9,392 nt of DNA from a bacterium (GCA_003230795.1 QIGM01000480.1:1-9392); one strand, 5' to 3'; positions 1 to 7,375 are shown, counted from the first letter of the stretch. Notes: a model not told the origin generated them from the sequence alone. A program made the numbers and translations.

Positions 1-1
1 G

Positions 2-547
2 AGGTTCCTTGTTTCCGATCAGGGATGGCCGGCAATTCTTCTGGTTTGGTCTGTGCCAATTCTTCTTACCGCCTTTTTCTGTCTCTGGAGTTATCACGTT
101 GATAATACGCCAGGTCTTCTTAAAAGCGCTTTCAATATGAGGCCAGAAAGCCTGCCAAAAACGGCTCCTACCGGCTTAGCGCTTATCGATCTGAATTCCG
201 AGATTATTGCCCTTGATGACGGCACGAAAGTGCTAGAGATCGAAGGCAAGTTGTTTAACGCAACGGTAGAGACTTTCAGCAATGTTCGTCTTGAAGCAAA
301 GATCTATGACGAAAAGAACCGGGCGCTTTCAAAAATTCGCATCGGTTTTCATAACGGATTGGTAAATGCTCGCCTGGCGGCGCTCAAAGAAGAAGCAATC
401 GTTGCCTTGCAAAACAAGCAAGGAGTGGGTGAAGCGAAAGTTAAGCCTAACGTGAAGGCCCCTTTCCGCATCGTCATTACTGGACTAGATGGTTCAGAAG
501 AGTGGTTTAGTGCGAGAGTGCTCTCGGTCGAAAGCGAAGCAGCATAA
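2..547 (+). CDS. DUF3426 membrane protein, C-terminal part (5' end outside window)
   Basis: The reading frame is open from the window edge, so the gene starts upstream; about 181 residues are visible. A hydrophobic segment at visible residues 9-30 (from WPAILLV to the CLWSY region) is a single transmembrane helix. It is followed by a soluble domain with the pattern of DUF3426: a 'LEIEGKLFNAT' strand, 'VRLEAKIYDEKNRAL', a central helix, and a closing 'APFRIVIT' strand. In this family the missing N-terminus usually carries an MJ0042-type zinc ribbon; that part cannot be seen here. The domain probably faces the periplasm. Its function is unknown; proteins of this type occur in proteobacteria and deltaproteobacteria. 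A GTG at 53 lies inside the membrane helix and is not a credible start. The gene converges on tatA with 82 bp between the stops. Confidence 0.75.
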   Translation, partial: RFLVSDQGWPAILLVWSVPILLTAFFCLWSYHVDNTPGLLKSAFNMRPESLPKTAPTGLALIDLNSEIIALDDGTKVLEIEGKLFNATVETFSNVRLEAKIYDEKNRALSKIRIGFHNGLVNARLAALKEEAIVALQNKQGVGEAKVKPNVKAPFRIVITGLDGSEEWFSARVLSVESEAA

Positions 548-557
548 GAGCTTCGCG

Positions 558-616
558 ACCGGACATAAATCTACCGGACATAAATCTCCAGAGATAAATC
601 TACCGGGCCTTAAACT
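558..616. repeat. Array of four 15-bp direct repeats, last two degenerate
   Basis: ACCGGACATAAATCT occurs at 558-572 and again, identical and directly adjacent, at 573-587. A decayed 14-nt copy (CCAGAGATAAATCT) follows at 588-601, and a more diverged ACCGGGCCTTAAACT at 602-616. The array fills most of the gap between the two convergent genes. It is too short and has no spacers, so it is not a CRISPR array. It looks like replication-slippage duplication in non-coding DNA. Confidence 0.8.
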
Positions 617-635
617 AAATAGAATAACTCTATTT
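617..635. terminator. Possible weak bidirectional hairpin terminator
   Basis: AAATAGA and TCTATTT form a perfect 7-bp stem with a 5-nt loop (ATAAC). The hairpin sits between the two convergent genes and overlaps the tatA stop codon (complement of 630-632). On the plus strand it is followed by a pyrimidine-rich stretch (CTTTTCC). The stem is entirely A/T-rich except for one pair, so termination strength is doubtful. Confidence 0.25.
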
Positions 636-875
636 CTTTTCCTCAGCTTTCTCTGAAGCTTTTCCGGGGGGAGCTTTTTCGGGGGCTTCCTTCTCTGGGG
701 CTTCATCGACTGACTCTGGAGATACGTCAATACTCTTCGCATCACGGTAGGACTTCTTAAAGTTCTTAATTCCTTCACCGAGACCAGTTCCTAGCTCAGG
801 AAGCTTTCCTACGCCGAAAACGATAATCACAATCACTAAAATGATAATTAGCTCAGTAGGCCCTAGTCCAAACAC
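630..875 (-). CDS. tatA: Sec-independent protein translocase subunit TatA/TatE
   Basis: This is an 81-residue pore-forming subunit of the twin-arginine translocase, which exports folded proteins across the inner membrane. The layout is standard: a short N-terminal segment MFGLGPTEL, one transmembrane helix at about residues 6-20, the F20-G21 hinge, the LPELG motif at 25-29, an amphipathic helix to about residue 47 and a charged tail. The tail (about 51-81) is rich in Pro, Glu, Lys and Ala with repeated PEK-like units, which is low-complexity sequence. Glu at position 8 occurs in TatB and in many TatA proteins outside the enterics; the short length favours TatA. The start is a GTG at 873-875, supported by a strong ribosome binding site. 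No tatB or tatC is adjacent. The gene is divergent from the TonB-like gene. Confidence 0.93.
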   Translation of the reverse strand: MFGLGPTELIIILVIVIIVFGVGKLPELGTGLGEGIKNFKKSYRDAKSIDVSPESVDEAPEKEAPEKAPPGKASEKAEEKK

Positions 876-881
876 GAATTC

Positions 882-891
882 TCTCCTCTCC
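882..891 (-). promoter_or_regulatory. Ribosome binding site fixing the GTG start of tatA
   Basis: On the minus strand AGGAGAGGAG lies about 6 nt before the GTG at 875. This is a purine-rich, near-ideal Shine-Dalgarno sequence. It supports the non-ATG start, which also gives the usual MFGLG N-terminus of the family. Confidence 0.75.
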
Positions 892-935
892 TAAATTCAA
901 TTTTTCCATGATACTACAAAAACCAACCTATCTCC

Positions 936-959
936 GTAAGCCTTTTTCTGAATGCTTAC
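936..959. repeat. Small inverted repeat in the tatA/TonB-like intergenic region
   Basis: GTAAGC at 936-941 and GCTTAC at 954-959 are perfect 6-bp arms around a 12-nt loop. The right half, CTGAATGCTTAC (948-959), differs at one base from CTGAACGCTTAC, which recurs in the 2209-2438 intergenic region. It could be an operator for a regulator shared by both places or a dispersed repeat. The rest of the 222-bp gap (876-1097) holds no promoter that I can support. Confidence 0.4.
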
Positions 960-1097
960 TTTCTAAGCACCTCCGCAATTGATACTATTCTACAGAACAA
1001 CTCAGGCCCAGAAAATAAACTCCGGTGTAGAAGCACGAGAATAAGCTATTATTCAACTCACTGTGATTCGAAACTACGACAAACTGCGATTTATCAT

Positions 1098-1559
1098 TTG
1101 CTTACCTACCCCTCAGGATTGATTCAGAAAGACGCTGAGCAATCGCGTCGCATGGCTCAGGCAGTTGGCTTGTCTGTGCTGCTGCACGCCTTGTTGTTGA
1201 TTCTTGCGTACGCAAATCCTAGCCCTAACCAAGAGACTCTTACGCGAATATCGTTTCTTCCAGATGAAGCATCCGCTGCCTCGAAACAGATTGTCTCACC
1301 ATCGGAGGCGCCAGAGCAAATTCCGGTCGTGCCAACAAATCTTCGCTCAGACAAAGATACCGCTACCGACGTCGAAAAGATTAGAAAAGGCCTGCCAACG
1401 AGTGCGCCTCCTCCTTCCTCAGCCTCGACTCCCTCTAAAGAGGTAAAGCCTACGAAGCCTTCTCCTCCTCCAAAGAGTACTCTCAAGAAGGAAACGCAAG
1501 GAAACGCAAAAGGTCGCAAAGGCGGACTCGCCGAAGAAAGCATCACCAAAGCTAATTGA
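1098..1559 (+). CDS. TonB-like energy transducer, N-terminal fragment (frameshifted)
   Basis: This is the first part of a broken TonB-type gene. About 18 residues into the fragment an Arg-rich stretch (QSRRMAQ) precedes a single hydrophobic anchor, GLSVLLHALLLILAYA, which is typical of the inner-membrane anchor of TonB and TolA proteins. A Pro/Ser/Lys-rich linker follows (about residues 85-140), as expected for a protein that spans the periplasm. The frame ends at 1559 after a run of residues (GNAKGRKGGL and on) that probably do not belong to the protein. The TTG at 1098 has no clear ribosome binding site; an ATG at 1152, just before the anchor, is an alternative start. As it stands the product would be an anchored linker without the C-terminal domain. 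Confidence 0.6.
   Translation: MLTYPSGLIQKDAEQSRRMAQAVGLSVLLHALLLILAYANPSPNQETLTRISFLPDEASAASKQIVSPSEAPEQIPVVPTNLRSDKDTATDVEKIRKGLPTSAPPPSSASTPSKEVKPTKPSPPPKSTLKKETQGNAKGRKGGLAEESITKAN
1488..1509 (+). repeat. 10-bp tandem duplication causing the frameshift
   Basis: AAGGAAACGC is present twice in a row (1488-1497 and 1498-1507), and the period continues for two further bases. Because 10 is not a multiple of three, the second copy shifts translation. Deleting one copy gives a continuous reading ...LKKETQKVAKADSPKK..., which joins the upstream and downstream fragments. Confidence 0.9.
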
Positions 1560-1593
1560 AAAACCCGCAACGCTTCGCCTCGGCGCTGGCTCA

Positions 1594-2208
1594 TTGCTTG
1601 AAAAGATTGAGAAGGAAAAAGTAACCGAAGCTGCTGAGAAGCGACTTCAGGAAATCGCGAGAGGAAAAACGCCAAGTAAAGAATCCGACACTAGTGACAA
1701 TTCTCGAGATCTCAAGCTGCGAGAATATCAACCGTTTCGCCCAAATTCGGTCGATTCTCTCTTTAGCTCGCGAGCTGGCACCGCAGATTACCTTCCGACC
1801 GTCCAGGATGGAGAAGTTACCATGCTTAATGCTAAGGCCGACCGTCACGCCCTCTTCGTGCGACGCGTGGCATTGCAAGTATTTGGAGCCTTACGCAAAC
1901 AGAGTTGGGCAGAGATCTCGTTTAGTCGACTAAAGCAGGCGCAGGCCATGGTTACCGTATACGCAACCATGTCGAAAACCGGTGAACTTCTTAACGTGCA
2001 ACTACGTGACGGCTCTGGCAGCGAGATTTTTAATAAAGTCGTGGTCTCTTCTGTGCGTAAGGGAACTTGGGATCAGAACCCTCCACCGGGAGCACGTGCA
2101 GACGATGGCACCATCCGCTTTGTATTTAAATCAAAGACATGGGCGCGCCGAGGCAGTGACTCTCGCCGCGAACAACGCTGGCTCCTACTTGCGACAGGAC
2201 TATTGTAA
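1594..2208 (+). CDS. TonB-like energy transducer, C-terminal domain fragment (frameshifted)
   Basis: This is the second part of the broken TonB-like gene. Its frame is open from 1447, well upstream of the TTG at 1594, so the coordinates mark only the first possible start, and that start has no ribosome binding site. Just upstream the frame reads a Lys/Pro-rich linker (KKASPKLIEKP). A charged helix follows (LLEKIEKEKVTEAAEKRL), then 'DYLPTVQDGEVTMLNAKADRHALFVRRVALQVF' in essence, and then a TonB/TolA-like C-terminal fold with 'AMVTVYATMSKTGELLNVQLRDGSG' and a closing 'DGTIRFVFKS' strand. In intact relatives this domain contacts outer-membrane partners. The joined protein would be about 366 residues. 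No exbB/exbD or receptor gene is adjacent, so the partner is unknown. Confidence 0.6.
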   Translation: MLEKIEKEKVTEAAEKRLQEIARGKTPSKESDTSDNSRDLKLREYQPFRPNSVDSLFSSRAGTADYLPTVQDGEVTMLNAKADRHALFVRRVALQVFGALRKQSWAEISFSRLKQAQAMVTVYATMSKTGELLNVQLRDGSGSEIFNKVVVSSVRKGTWDQNPPPGARADDGTIRFVFKSKTWARRGSDSRREQRWLLLATGLL

Positions 2209-2213
2209 TGGGG

Positions 2214-2424
2214 GTAAGCGTTCAGTAGGGTGAGAGAATTCTGTACGAACGGGTCATTAACGTTGTAATTTTAGGCTATTACGAAATTGCCAAATGCTAA
2301 TCGCATTTGCAGTGTCTTCTGAACGCTTAGTCTTTTTCACCCCCAAAGGACCCCCTGAGGGGGCTTTCTACCGATCGCACACAGAATTATGTACGGATTT
2401 GGATATATGGAACTGAACGCTTAC
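2214..2424. repeat. Intergenic region bounded by a perfect 13-bp inverted repeat
   Basis: GTAAGCGTTCAGT (2214-2226) and its exact reverse complement ACTGAACGCTTAC (2412-2424) enclose about 211 bp. A third copy, CTGAACGCTTA, lies inside at 2319-2329. Immediately outside the arms are similar sequences, GTAATGGGG (2205-2213) and GTAACGGGT (2425-2433), which match at 7 of 9 positions. Inside are hairpins (CAAATGC/GCATTTG at 2291-2309; GTAAT/ATTAC at 2265-2282), a terminator, and a near-repeat AGAATTCTGTACG / AGAATTATGTACG at 2235-2247 and 2383-2395. There is no open frame of note. It resembles a MITE-like non-autonomous element or a multi-site operator region; the sequence alone does not decide. 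Confidence 0.5.
2345..2367 (+). terminator. Probable rho-independent terminator after the TonB-like gene
   Basis: AAAG-GA-CCCCC-TGA-GGGGG-CTTT folds into a 5-bp G/C stem with a 3-nt loop. The stem is extended by AAAG/CTTT pairing across a 2-nt bulge. It sits between the TonB-like gene and the next plus-strand gene. The T-tract is short (CTTTC), so strength is uncertain. Confidence 0.6.
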
Positions 2425-2438
2425 GTAACGGGTAACTA

Positions 2439-4004
2439 ATGATACTCGAATTTTCAATTTTCATTTGCGGCGCTGCGGTGATGGCGCTTGAACTTAGTGG
2501 ATCGAGAGTGCTTGCACCGTATCTCGGCACTTCCAGTTTCGTCTGGACTAGCCTAATCGGTATCGTGCTCGCAGCCCTCAGTGTCGGCTACACCCTTGGT
2601 GGTAGGCTGATAGATAAGTTTCCCAACACCCAGTTCTACTCACGAATCATACTCATTGCCGGGCTTCTTACCGCCTCTGTGACCTTGCTACAATATCCTG
2701 TATTAATTGCGCTCACTCGATACGTGAGCGACCTCCGCCTTGCTTCCGTTCTTGCTTCCCTCTTACTCTTTGGCGCTCCGAGCGTAGCGCTTGGGATGAT
2801 ACTACCCTCCGCGGTGCGTCTCCGAATTGAAGACGTGGAGAATTCAGGAAAAAGCGTCGGTCGCCTCTATGCAATTTCAACAATTGGAAGCATTGTCGGT
2901 ACTTTTGCTGCGGGCTTCTTCCTACTCGCGCTCATCGGCACCAACATGATGTTTCTTCTGATTGGGCTTACGCTGATCATTACCTCGATTTTAGTTGATC
3001 ATACCTCGATGCTCCCGATCAAAGCTCTCAGCCTAGTGGCGGTGCTAATTGCTGCCTTTATCGCTGAAGACCTGCGGGTACAAGTCGCGGCTCGCGGCAT
3101 GATTGATCTAGACACTAAGTACCAACGAGTGTTCGTTCTTGATTCTGAAACCGCTGCCACAAAGCGTGCGGTCCGATACTTAGTAACGGACCCTCTTGGT
3201 TCTCAAAGTGCGATGTATATAGCGCAGCCGGATGAGCTTGTCGGAAGCTATAGCCGTTTTTTTCATATGATTGAGCACTACGCACCTGAGGCAAAAGATA
3301 TTCTTCTTCTTGGTGGCGGGGCATTTAGTCTACCAAAGAGCATGCTCAAAGAAGATAAAGAGTTGCGACTTGACGTTGTCGAACTCGACCCCGGAATTAC
3401 TGAAATAGCCAAAGATTACTTTCATCTCGACCCCTCTTCGTATCAAAACAGACTTCAGATATATAACGAGGATGCCAGGACCTTTCTTAACAGAAACAAG
3501 AAACGTTACGATGCATTGTTCCTAGATGTCTTTGGCTCCTCTCCCACTGTCCCCTTTCACCTCACCACACGAGAGGCGGTAGGACGAATGCGAGAAGCCT
3601 TGAAACCTGACGGAGTTCTGATTGCAAATGTAATTACTGCGATTGAGGGCGATGCGGGGCGCTATCTTCGTGCACAAATTAAGACATTAAAAGAGTTTTT
3701 CCCTCGCGTAGAGCTCTTTCCTGTATCCGAACCTGAGAACGCCTTTCGCGTACAGAATATTATTCTTGTCGCTTTCTTAGCGAACTCAAAAACTCCGACG
3801 ACTAAACCCACTACTACTGAGCTTGCCACTCTTTTGGAGCATCGTTGGACTAAAAAGCTCAGTGATGATGTACCGATACTGCTCGATGACTTCGCGCCGG
3901 TTGAATTCTACATGTTGCCCGCACTAATAGCGATGCGACAACAAAACGCGAGTTCCAAAATGCTACCAGAGGAAACGCTAAGCCTTACTCCACTTCGTCC
4001 ATAG
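2439..4004 (+). CDS. Membrane-bound spermidine-synthase-like fusion protein
   Basis: This 521-residue protein has two halves. Residues 1 to about 210 hold about six or seven hydrophobic segments, beginning with the '[16 protein letters not shown]' signature common in fused MFS/spermidine-synthase proteins. Residues about 245-495 are a Rossmann-type aminopropyltransferase-like domain: [11 protein letters not shown] (289-299) for the nucleotide, VVELDPGI (313-320) with an acidic ribose-binding position, NEDARTFL (343-350), LFLDVFGS (360-367), VPFHLTT (371-377) and LLDDFAPVE (481-489). The family fold is clear, but a polyamine substrate is not shown: around the usual catalytic aspartate the sequence reads LDVFGS rather than the typical D-[SL]-[ST]-D-P. 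It could be an aminopropyltransferase or another SAM- or decarboxy-SAM-dependent enzyme at the membrane. The ATG at 2439 has only a weak upstream purine stretch. The 3' end overlaps gcvP by 20 bp. Confidence 0.85.
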   Translation: MILEFSIFICGAAVMALELSGSRVLAPYLGTSSFVWTSLIGIVLAALSVGYTLGGRLIDKFPNTQFYSRIILIAGLLTASVTLLQYPVLIALTRYVSDLRLASVLASLLLFGAPSVALGMILPSAVRLRIEDVENSGKSVGRLYAISTIGSIVGTFAAGFFLLALIGTNMMFLLIGLTLIITSILVDHTSMLPIKALSLVAVLIAAFIAEDLRVQVAARGMIDLDTKYQRVFVLDSETAATKRAVRYLVTDPLGSQSAMYIAQPDELVGSYSRFFHMIEHYAPEAKDILLLGGGAFSLPKSMLKEDKELRLDVVELDPGITEIAKDYFHLDPSSYQNRLQIYNEDARTFLNRNKKRYDALFLDVFGSSPTVPFHLTTREAVGRMREALKPDGVLIANVITAIEGDAGRYLRAQIKTLKEFFPRVELFPVSEPENAFRVQNIILVAFLANSKTPTTKPTTTELATLLEHRWTKKLSDDVPILLDDFAPVEFYMLPALIAMRQQNASSKMLPEETLSLTPLRP

Positions 4005-6906
4005 GAATGCAGGAACAGAATAAGTTCCTATCTCCCCAGGCGTTATCTATTCGAGCGACTGGCGGCCAGTACTTATGATTCTCTAGATACTCGATAGGAT
4101 AGGCAGCGACTTTACGTGAGTAAGGGTGCTCCCATTCATCGGCCGTTACTTTGGCTGCCGTATGAGGTGCATTCTTCAGCGGATTATTAAGCTTATCGAT
4201 AGTGCCATCTTCGACGGCTTGTATTTCCGCTCGTATCGCAGACATCGCGTCGCAAAAACGATCGATTTCTGCCTTTGATTCACTCTCAGTTGGCTCCACC
4301 ATCATCGTTTCGACGACTGGAAAAGAAACCGTTGGTGCGTGAAATCCGTAGTCCATTAATCGCTTTGCGATATCAGTTACATCAATACCAATTGCGCGCT
4401 TGAATCTTCGAAGGTCAAGAATGCACTCATGGGCGATAAATCCTTGTTTGCCCTTATAGAGAACTGAGAAGTCCTTCTCTAATCGCTTAGCGATATAGTT
4501 CGCATTGAGAATCGCAACTTTAGTAGCATGCGTAAGCCCATCAGCTCCCATGAGTCGGATGTAGGTCCAAGAGATAGGAAGAATGCTCGCCGAACCCCAA
4601 GGCGCAGAGGTTACCGCTCCACCGGCGCGCTCTCCACCAACATCGGCGTAGATGTGTCCCGGGAGATAGGCTTGAAGATGCTTCGCGACAGCAATCGGAC
4701 CAACACCCGGTCCTCCGCCTCCGTGAGGAATGCAAAAAGTTTTGTGAAGGTTGAGGTGGCACACATCAACGCCAAAATCCCCTGGTCTACAGAGCCCGAC
4801 TTGCGCGTTCATGTTTGCGCCGTCCATGTAGACCTGACCACCGTTTACGTGAACAAGCTCACAAATTTCCTTAATACCCTCTTCAAACACGCCATGCGTG
4901 GATGGGTAGGTCACCATTAGTGCCGCTAACTCAGCCGCATGCTTCTCCGCTTTTTCTTTCAAGTCGGAAACGTCAATATTTCCATCTACGTCACACTTCA
5001 CCGGCACGACCTTCATTCCGGCAAGTATCGCACTGGCCGGATTAGTTCCGTGTGCCGATTGAGGAATGAGGCAGATATGTCGCTGCGCATCACCTCTGGC
5101 TAGGTGATAGGCGCGCACGGTTAACAGACCAGAGTACTCCCCTACTGACCCTGCGTTTGGCTGCAAAGAAACACCAGGTAGTCCGGTGATCTCGGCAAGC
5201 ATTCCCTCTAACTGCGAGGTAAGCTCTCGGTAACCCTCGGACTGCTCCTGAGGAGCAAAAGGATGAATAGTTGAGAATTCTGGCCAAGTCACAGGCAACA
5301 TCTCGACTGTAGCGTTGAGCTTCATTGTGCAAGAGCCCAAGGGAATCATCGAGGTGGTAAGAGAGAGATCCTTCGCTTGCAAGCGATGCAAATAACGCAG
5401 CATCTCTGTCTCGGAACGATAAGAGTGAAAGACTGGGTGACTCAGCACTTCATCTTTTCTCACTAGGCTTGATGAAAAAGCTGGGGCAGATACCGCACTC
5501 AATCTAGTCACAGCAGCCTTTGATGAAGCTTGTTCGCTAAAAACTTCGAGGAGATCCTCAACGTCGCCAAGTGTTACGGTCTCATCGAGCGAAACGCCGA
5601 GGCTACCATCTTCGAATTGACGTAGATTAATCTGTGCTGCGTCTGCACGAGCTTGAATTGCAGCAAGTTTATCGCCTAATGGCCCAGTGCGTAGCGTATC
5701 GAAGAACACGTCGTGAACTATTTCGATACCTAGCTTGGTGAGACCACGCGCGAGGATTGAGGTGTATTCGTGTACTCTCGTCGCAATACGTTTTAAACCG
5801 TCGGGGCCGTGATAGACAGCGTAAGCACCCGCCATAATGGCAAGCAAGACTTGAGCAGTGCAGATGTTACTCGTCGCACGTTCCCGCTTGATGTGTTGCT
5901 CGCGAGTTTGCAAAGCTAGTCGGTATGCAGGCTTTCCTTCAATATCCTTAGATACCCCAACCATTCGGCCCGGGATCTCTCTTTTGAAGGCTTCTTTAGT
6001 CGCCATAAAAGCTGCATGTGGTCCGCCACCACCAAGAGGCACTCCAAATCGCTGAGAGTTTCCAATCGCAATGTCTGCTCCCCATGAGCCGGGTGACTCA
6101 AGCAGCACTAATGCGAGGAGATCGCAGGCTGCGGTAACAATTCCACCCTGCGCTTGCACAGAAGCTGCAAACTCTCCGTATCCTTGGACCAAGCCATCTG
6201 TAGCCGGATATTGAACGATCGCGCCAAAAAATTCCTCTGTTATAGACGCATCAGTAAAATGCCCTATACAAAGTTCTATTCCAAGCGGTTCAGCGCGGGT
6301 GTGAAGTACGGCGAGCGTACTTGGGTGGACACTGACATCAACAAAGTACTTGGTTTTCCCTTCAGAACCGACCTGTCTAAAACTGAGTGTCATCGCCTCA
6401 GCCGCCGCACTGCCTTCATCAAGAAGCGAGGCATTCGACATGTCCATACCAGTAAGCTCGGCAACGAGAGTCTGAAAGTTTATCAGCGCTTCAAGTCTGC
6501 CCTGAGAAATCTCTGCTTGATACGGAGTATACTGAGTATACCAGCCTGGATTCTCCATAATGTTTCTGAGAATCACCGGCGGAGTAATTGTGTTGTAGAA
6601 ACCCTGTCCGAGGTACGAACGATAGACCTTGTTCTTTTTAGCAATCTCTTTGAGTTCAACAAGAACGTGATACTCGTCACTTCTTGGCTCAAGAGCGAGA
6701 TCGCCTGTCAGACGAATTGCAGAAGGAACGGTGTTCTCGACTAGCTCGTCTAGCGAGCTGAGGCCAAGCGCTTCGAGCATGTCCGAAACATCTTGTTCGG
6801 ACGGTCCAATATGTCGATTTTGAAACGCTTCGAAGTCCTTAAGATGCTGCGGTGTTGTTTTTATGCTTTGAGAATTCATTAGTACTTCTTTTAATTCCGC
6901 ACTCAT
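3985..6906 (-). CDS. gcvP: Glycine dehydrogenase (decarboxylating), P-protein
   Basis: This 973-residue PLP enzyme decarboxylates glycine and passes the aminomethyl group to the lipoyl arm of GcvH. It is the long single-chain form with both homologous halves. Near the N-terminus is [10 protein letters not shown] (31-40), with [12 protein letters not shown] (104-115) and [14 protein letters not shown] (126-139) after it. The first half has [11 protein letters not shown]; the second has GSCTMKLNA (524-532), HGTNPAS (619-625) and the PLP-lysine motif LNLHKTF with Lys722, followed by [13 protein letters not shown]. The glycine-rich motif near 582-593 reads [12 protein letters not shown], with Ser-Val where Gln is usual before GEY. 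The length is close to the usual 950-975. The ATG at 6906 has AGGG about 8 nt upstream; an internal ATG at codon 10 is an alternative. It is last in the gcvT-gcvH-gcvP order, 70 bp after gcvH. Confidence 0.98.
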   Translation of the reverse strand: MSAELKEVLMNSQSIKTTPQHLKDFEAFQNRHIGPSEQDVSDMLEALGLSSLDELVENTVPSAIRLTGDLALEPRSDEYHVLVELKEIAKKNKVYRSYLGQGFYNTITPPVILRNIMENPGWYTQYTPYQAEISQGRLEALINFQTLVAELTGMDMSNASLLDEGSAAAEAMTLSFRQVGSEGKTKYFVDVSVHPSTLAVLHTRAEPLGIELCIGHFTDASITEEFFGAIVQYPATDGLVQGYGEFAASVQAQGGIVTAACDLLALVLLESPGSWGADIAIGNSQRFGVPLGGGGPHAAFMATKEAFKREIPGRMVGVSKDIEGKPAYRLALQTREQHIKRERATSNICTAQVLLAIMAGAYAVYHGPDGLKRIATRVHEYTSILARGLTKLGIEIVHDVFFDTLRTGPLGDKLAAIQARADAAQINLRQFEDGSLGVSLDETVTLGDVEDLLEVFSEQASSKAAVTRLSAVSAPAFSSSLVRKDEVLSHPVFHSYRSETEMLRYLHRLQAKDLSLTTSMIPLGSCTMKLNATVEMLPVTWPEFSTIHPFAPQEQSEGYRELTSQLEGMLAEITGLPGVSLQPNAGSVGEYSGLLTVRAYHLARGDAQRHICLIPQSAHGTNPASAILAGMKVVPVKCDVDGNIDVSDLKEKAEKHAAELAALMVTYPSTHGVFEEGIKEICELVHVNGGQVYMDGANMNAQVGLCRPGDFGVDVCHLNLHKTFCIPHGGGGPGVGPIAVAKHLQAYLPGHIYADVGGERAGGAVTSAPWGSASILPISWTYIRLMGADGLTHATKVAILNANYIAKRLEKDFSVLYKGKQGFIAHECILDLRRFKRAIGIDVTDIAKRLMDYGFHAPTVSFPVVETMMVEPTESESKAEIDRFCDAMSAIRAEIQAVEDGTIDKLNNPLKNAPHTAAKVTADEWEHPYSRKVAAYPIEYLENHKYWPPVARIDNAWGDRNLFCSCIPMDEVE

Positions 6907-6931
6907 TACTTACCCTACAAACTTGGAGCAA

Positions 6932-6963
6932 GCCCTCTACATTGGACCGCCCTCTACATTGGA
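6932..6963. repeat. 15-bp direct repeat between gcvH and gcvP
   Basis: GCCCTCTACATTGGA occurs at 6932-6946 and again at 6949-6963, separated by two bases (CC). It occupies about half of the 70-bp gap between gcvH and gcvP. No function is evident; it resembles the other short duplications in this window. Confidence 0.85.
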
Positions 6964-6976
6964 TGAATTGTTGTTT

Positions 6977-7366
6977 CTACTTCGAGAGCTCCGCAACGTA
7001 TGCCTCATACGCATCCGCTGCGAGAAGAGCCTCGAGCTGTGAGCTATCGTTTGGCGTTATTACTACTAACCAACCTTCTTCATGAGGAGATTCGTTGATC
7101 GCCTCTGGTTTGGCCTCGAGCGTATCGTTCACCGCTGTTATTGTGCCGTCGATGGGAGAGTAAATATCGCTTACCGCTTTTACTGACTCAACATTCGAAA
7201 AAGACTCACCCTTCGAGACTGTTCGACCAACTTCAGGCAGCTCAACAAAGACCACATCTCCAAGCTCTTGCTGCGCGTAATGGCTGATACCAATCTTAAC
7301 GGTATCTCCATCTAACTTTGCCCACTCATGCTCTTCAGTAAATCGACAGTCACTCGGTATGCTCAT
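6977..7366 (-). CDS. gcvH: Glycine cleavage system H protein
   Basis: This is the lipoyl-carrying shuttle protein of the glycine cleavage system, moving the aminomethyl group from GcvP to GcvT and electrons to the L-protein. It has 129 residues from the ATG at 7366, which is the usual length. The N-terminus shows FTEEHEWAKLDGD and GISHYAQQELGDVVFVELPEVG. The lipoylation site is ESVKAVSDIYSP, with Lys63, followed by PIDGTI, and the C-terminus has ESPHEEGWLVV. A TTG one codon upstream (7369) is a less likely start: the ATG has AAAGGA at a good distance, and this sequence overlaps the stop of gcvT. Only 13 bp separate gcvT and gcvH, which implies co-transcription and possibly translational coupling. 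Confidence 0.97.
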   Translation of the reverse strand: MSIPSDCRFTEEHEWAKLDGDTVKIGISHYAQQELGDVVFVELPEVGRTVSKGESFSNVESVKAVSDIYSPIDGTITAVNDTLEAKPEAINESPHEEGWLVVITPNDSSQLEALLAADAYEAYVAELSK

Positions 7367-7375
7367 CAAACAGAA

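Noticed and set aside
558..616. CRISPR array
   Set aside because: The units are 15 bp, adjacent and without unique spacers, and no cas gene is nearby.
1039..1054. GAATAA/TTATTC inverted repeat as an operator
   Set aside because: The arms are only 6 bp and A/T-rich, with no second copy found elsewhere; this is easily chance.
876..1097. Promoters for tatA and the TonB-like gene
   Set aside because: Some -10-like words (TATCAT on the minus strand near 910, TATTAT at 1047) occur, but none has a -35 box at a suitable distance.
1447..1559. Programmed ribosomal frameshift in the TonB-like gene
   Set aside because: The needed shift is +1 (or -2), no convincing slippery heptamer or downstream structure is seen, and the 10-bp duplication explains the frame change fully.
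1157..1675. Open frame of 172 codons antisense to the TonB-like gene
   Set aside because: The composition mirrors the Pro/Lys-rich linker on the other strand, and the plus-strand reading has a clear membrane anchor and TonB-type domain.
6154..6744. Open frame of 196 codons antisense to gcvP
   Set aside because: It lies wholly inside a well-conserved gcvP coding region, has no family-like sequence and no ribosome binding site; it is a by-product of gcvP codon use.
6904..6976. Separate promoter for gcvP
   Set aside because: No paired -35/-10 boxes were seen in the 70-bp gap; co-transcription with gcvTH is simpler.
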